Part shown: positions 4,020-6,424 of the stretch, one piece after another | Numbering within the stretch: the first letter of the stretch is position 1 | Layout of the letters: every line of letters begins with the position of its first letter | From: DALYDP01 sp964348685 | GTDB lineage: Bacteria > Patescibacteriota > Gracilibacteria > Peribacterales > Peribacteraceae | Assembly: GCA_964348685.1 (NCBI GenBank) | Contig: CAYGDM010000064.1 | Coordinates: 1-6,424, forward strand | Length of the DNA stretch: 6,424 bases | Reading direction: 5' to 3' | The notes under the pieces: model-generated | What the model saw: the letters and a program-made list of their open reading frames with translations, nothing else | What the model was told of the DNA's origin: nothing | Databases searched by the model: none | Translations under genes and position numbers: made by a program

Positions 4020-6424
4020 GCGGATGTAGCGGGTCGAGAGGATTTCCGTTTCGGGAATGTCCGTCCAACCGCGCCTCTTGCCCTGCGACCACACGGTCGG
4101 CTGCGGGATATCGTGGAAGTCCTGCCACTCGATTGCCGTTTTCTGGTTCGTCGTTGTGATGTTGCCGAAGTCCTTCAGCGATACTTGCAGCACGGACGAT
4201 TGCATCGGGTTCACGCGCGGGTTCAGTACGTTCGCTTCGAGCGCGACGGTGGCGCTTTCGCCGTTGAGCAGGACGATGCCGTCCTGGCCTGTCGTGCTTG
4301 TCGCGTTGCCGATCGTGCATTCCACGAGGTGCCGCGTCGCCGTCAGTTGCTGCGCTCCGGTGCAGAGATAGCGTGTGCTCGGCAGGCGTACGTCGTACAC
4401 CGAGTATCCTTCGTACTGTTCGAGTTCGACGTTCTGCGCTTCGACTTCGAATCGCAGTGTGCGGAGGGCGACTTTCGACGCTTCGGCTGGGTCGCCCGGG
4501 TTCTGCGCCGCCGTCAGCGTGTAGAAGGCGATGGGCGAGACGCCCGTGCGGATCTGCGTGCCGTGCGCGTCGATGTTCGCGTTGTTGACCGCTTCGATCT
4601 TCGCGAAGACCGCTTCGTGCGGGTTGCTGAATAGGTTTCCGCTATAGCTGATTTCGCCGTAGTTTGCGGACGGTAGGTACGTGGTAAGAGTGTTGGTCGA
4701 TACGTCGCCGCTGAACCCGACATATCCTTCGCGTTGCGTGAGCAGCGTGATCTTTACCTTTGCGCCGGAACGCCAGGCGGCGGACGGCGTTTTGACGACA
4801 GCGCGGATTTCCACTTGGTTATCGGCGTTGCGGCTAAGCAACGGTCGGTTGTTGAATACCACGCAGTGGGTTGGAATGTTGTGTCCGTTCCACACGATGG
4901 GTTGACCCGGAGGGTAAGTCATATCCGCGCATTCGGCCGGTGTCGCAGATTCCATCTCCACGCCGTACACGTAGATGGCGAGCCGTTCGACAGATTCACC
5001 TCCCTCTACGTAGAATGCAGCTTGGTCCCAGATGATCTCTTCGTGGTTTGACGTGCGCACCGTAAATGACGTAAGCGTCTCACTTTCGTCTCCTGCCAGG
5101 ATCTGAGACGTCGCCGCGGGCTGTTCGCCGATGACCGTCACTGTGCCCGTCGTGCGGAAGGTGAGGGTGTTCGTCGGCCCCGTGAAGACGGCGATCGCGC
5201 AGGGCGCTGCGTTGCAGGTGCCGTTGGTCGCGATGTTCGTGAGCTGTGAGGTCGTGTTCGCGTACACGGCACGGACGTAGTTGGCGGCCGCTGTGTCGAG
5301 GTCGATCTGCACCGGACCCTGCGGCGATACCTGCTGCGGGATGAGGTGAACGTTGGTCATGTAGTAAACCGCCTTCAGGCGGATTTCGGCGATTCTCGTC
5401 GAGTTTGCAGGAATCACGAACGGGGTCGTGAAGGTCGTGAAGACCGCCCTTCCGCTCTGGATCGTGCCGACCGAGACAAGCTGGTCGCCGCGTCCGTCGT
5501 TGTTCGTGTCCACGTACATGCGCGCCTCGAAGCCGTTCGTCAGGTTGCCTTGCAACGCCTTGAATTGCAGGCGCGTGACGCTGACGGCTTGGTTAAGCGT
5601 TTGGAAGCTGAGACCGATGACCGGACCTTCGTAGTTCACGGTCGCGCCGCGCGACGGGCCGATGTCGATGTTGCGGATTGTGAGCGCGGCTGTCGCTCCG
5701 CCGCTGGTCGTGTTCGTGCACGCGTTGCTGCATGCGTCCGTATTGATTTGGTTGCCGTCGTCGCACTGTTCGCCCGCTTGCACGATCGTGTCGCCGCAGC
5801 GCGCGCTCTGGCAGTTATTCCTACATGCGTCGGTGTCGATCTGGTTGCCGTCGTCACATTGCTCGACGTTTGCCCAGACGATCTGGTCGCCGCAGCGCGC
5901 GTTTTGGCATGTCGCGGTGCACGCGTCCGTATTGACTTGGTTATTGTCGTCGCATTGTTCTCCGGCGTTGATCACGTTGTTGCCGCATGAGGCGGGCGGC
6001 GGGGGAAGCGTGCAGTTATTCCTGCATGCGTCGGTGTCGATTTGGTTGCCGTCGTCGCACGCTTCCACGTTCGCGCGGACGATCTGGTCGCCGCAGCGCG
6101 CGTTCTGGCAGGCGTTCGTGCAACCGTCCGTGTTGACCGCGTTATTGTCGTCGCACTGTTCGCCGGGGTTGATAGTGCCGTTACGGCATAATGGAGCCGT
6201 CACGTTATTTTGGCAGACGTTGTTGCACGCGTCGGTGTTCACGGTATTGCCGTCGTCGCACTGTTCGTTCGCTTGCACGATCGTGTCGCCGCAGCGCGCG
6301 TTCTGACATGTGTTGCTGCAGGCGTCGGTGTTCACCGTGTTGCCGTCGTCGCATTGCTCGTTGCTCGGCCGGACGATCTGGTCGCCGCAGCGCGCGTTCT
6401 GGCAGGCGTTCGTGCAACCGTCCG
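4017..6424 (-). CDS. ORF B: large surface protein with DUF4215-like Cys repeats, 5' end outside window
   Basis: The reading frame is open to the right edge, giving at least 801 residues; the signal peptide and N-terminus are not visible. An internal GTG at 6333-6335 could be called a start, but it is the Val of a repeat unit (GNTVNTDAC) and the repeat continues upstream, so it is not the true start. From the window edge, residues 1-235 are Cys-rich repeats (one partial and seven complete). Residues about 243-424 are a first beta-rich module containing an Asp/Asn-rich VDTNNDGRGDQ calcium-like loop. About 425-590 and 600-801 are two more beta-rich modules that match the C-terminal half of ORF A, ending GWTDIPETEILSTRYIR. 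There is no terminal transmembrane segment and no catalytic motif. It lies upstream of ORF A in the same transcription unit. A surface stalk or adhesin role is inferred from composition and from the paired gene. Confidence 0.93.
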   Translation of the reverse strand, partial: DGCTNACQNARCGDQIVRPSNEQCDDGNTVNTDACSNTCQNARCGDTIVQANEQCDDGNTVNTDACNNVCQNNVTAPLCRNGTINPGEQCDDNNAVNTDGCTNACQNARCGDQIVRANVEACDDGNQIDTDACRNNCTLPPPPASCGNNVINAGEQCDDNNQVNTDACTATCQNARCGDQIVWANVEQCDDGNQIDTDACRNNCQSARCGDTIVQAGEQCDDGNQINTDACSNACTNTTSGGATAALTIRNIDIGPSRGATVNYEGPVIGLSFQTLNQAVSVTRLQFKALQGNLTNGFEARMYVDTNNDGRGDQLVSVGTIQSGRAVFTTFTTPFVIPANSTRIAEIRLKAVYYMTNVHLIPQQVSPQGPVQIDLDTAAANYVRAVYANTTSQLTNIATNGTCNAAPCAIAVFTGPTNTLTFRTTGTVTVIGEQPAATSQILAGDESETLTSFTVRTSNHEEIIWDQAAFYVEGGESVERLAIYVYGVEMESATPAECADMTYPPGQPIVWNGHNIPTHCVVFNNRPLLSRNADNQVEIRAVVKTPSAAWRSGAKVKITLLTQREGYVGFSGDVSTNTLTTYLPSANYGEISYSGNLFSNPHEAVFAKIEAVNNANIDAHGTQIRTGVSPIAFYTLTAAQNPGDPAEASKVALRTLRFEVEAQNVELEQYEGYSVYDVRLPSTRYLCTGAQQLTATRHLVECTIGNATSTTGQDGIVLLNGESATVALEANVLNPRVNPMQSSVLQVSLKDFGNITTTNQKTAIEWQDFHDIPQPTVWSQGKRRGWTDIPETEILSTRYIR
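4020..5111 (-). other. C-terminal beta-rich modules of ORF B (shared with ORF A)
   Basis: This encodes window residues 438-801, two modules that align with ORF A residues about 868-1224. Matching landmarks are ILAG (441-444), the GVSPIAFYTLTAAQN strand (627-641, 8 of 15 identical to ORF A 1068-1082), LRFEVEAQNVEL, SSVLQVSLKDFGN, and the last 16 residues (7 of 16 identical: W, PET, ST, Y). The preceding module at about 243-424 has the same style (IPANSTRIAEIRLKA then VQIDLDTAAANYVRAVYAN) and looks like a third copy that ORF A lacks. Confidence 0.7.
6076..6130 (-). repeat. 55-bp exact direct repeat, copy 2 (first copy at 6370-6424)
   Basis: Second copy of the repeat described for 6370-6424, at the junction between the units whose first cysteines are window residues 79 and 110. 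A shorter 31-bp exact repeat occurs at 5775-5805 and 6270-6300, 495 bp apart, in the units encoding CGDTIVQA. Confidence 0.92.
6370..6424 (-). repeat. 55-bp exact direct repeat, copy 1 (second copy at 6076-6130)
   Basis: Bases 6370-6424 are identical to 6076-6130, 294 bp (98 codons, three repeat units) away, and the match may continue past the window edge. It encodes the unit junction DGCTNACQNARCGDQIVR. Perfect identity including third positions suggests recent duplication or gene conversion inside the array. Confidence 0.92.

Larger units (their letters stand above)
5718..6424 (-). repeat. Tandem Cys-rich DUF4215-like repeat array in ORF B
   Basis: Seven complete units and one partial follow CGDxIVxAxEQCDDGNxxNTDACxNxC, with Cys spacing close to C-x10-11-C-x10-C-x3-C. 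Their first cysteines are at window residues 12, 44, 79, 110, 146, 177 and 209, so the period is 31-36 residues (93-108 bp). Two units begin differently (CRNGTINPGEQ at 79, CGNNVINAGEQ at 146) and follow short linkers, one of them Pro-rich (TLPPPPAS). Units at 110 and 177 differ at only two of 28 positions. The array continues past the right edge, so its full copy number is unknown. Each unit probably forms two disulfides; the conserved DDGN residues may contribute to metal binding. Confidence 0.93.

Noticed and set aside
3980..4020. Plus-strand GGAGGTGGATATG resembling a Shine-Dalgarno plus start
   Set aside because: The frame it would start encodes only eight residues (MFVESKHG) before a stop; it is the complement of the C-rich ORF A leader.
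4015..4320. N-terminal extension of ORF A by 102 codons
   Set aside because: The extension overlaps the coding end of ORF B in another frame, is Arg/His/Pro-rich, and would bury the signal peptide.
5662..6306. Plus-strand open frame with periodic peptide (LPSSHCSP...IVSPQRAFWQ)
   Set aside because: Its periodicity is just the antisense reading of the ORF B Cys-repeat array; the minus frame preserves the Cys pattern and family motifs.
6333..6335. GTG as start codon of ORF B
   Set aside because: It is the Val of GNTVNTDAC inside a Cys repeat, and the same frame continues upstream with a complete repeat unit to the window edge.
5718..6424. Regularly spaced repeats resembling a CRISPR array
   Set aside because: The repeats are in-frame coding units of 93-108 bp with imperfect identity and no unique spacers.

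Overview
The window reads as a GC-rich bacterial chromosome fragment with every real gene on the minus strand. In transcription order (right to left) it holds the 3' part of a large cysteine-repeat surface protein (ORF B, running off the right edge), a second multidomain surface protein of 1,224 residues (ORF A), a rho-independent terminator, a sigma-70-type promoter, and the first 63 codons of tuf (EF-Tu), which runs off the left edge. Plus-strand open frames are antisense shadows.

The organism cannot be named from this sequence. The mix of Myxococcus-type Cys repeats (DUF4215-like), a golvesin-like domain, DUF11, dockerin loops and repeated beta-sandwich modules in very large exported proteins fits Patescibacteria/CPR, perhaps the Peregrinibacteria/Peribacteria. 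Myxobacterial or other lineages carrying DUF4215 repeats are the alternative. This assignment is inference.

Layout: 1-191 tuf N-terminus; 192-339 intergenic region with tuf leader, tuf promoter (258-286) and the terminator of the surface-protein operon (hairpin 293-326); 340-4014 ORF A; 4017-6424 ORF B, 5' partial. ORF B stops two bases before the proposed ATG of ORF A (TAACCATG), so the two are almost certainly co-transcribed and probably translationally coupled.

ORF A and ORF B look like paralogues that kept a common C-terminal half and differ in their N-terminal display modules. Both end in beta-rich modules with alignable motifs and a similar extreme C-terminus (W..xPET..xSTxY). ORF A carries a signal peptide, a golvesin/Xly-CBD-like domain, four Cys-rich units, an Asp-rich Ca-type motif, a DUF11 domain and eight 12-residue dockerin-type calcium loops (equivalent to four dockerins). 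ORF B carries at least seven and a half Cys-rich repeats of 31-36 residues. The most plausible joint role is a disulfide- and calcium-stabilised cell-surface or secreted adhesion/scaffold layer. The function itself is not shown by the sequence.
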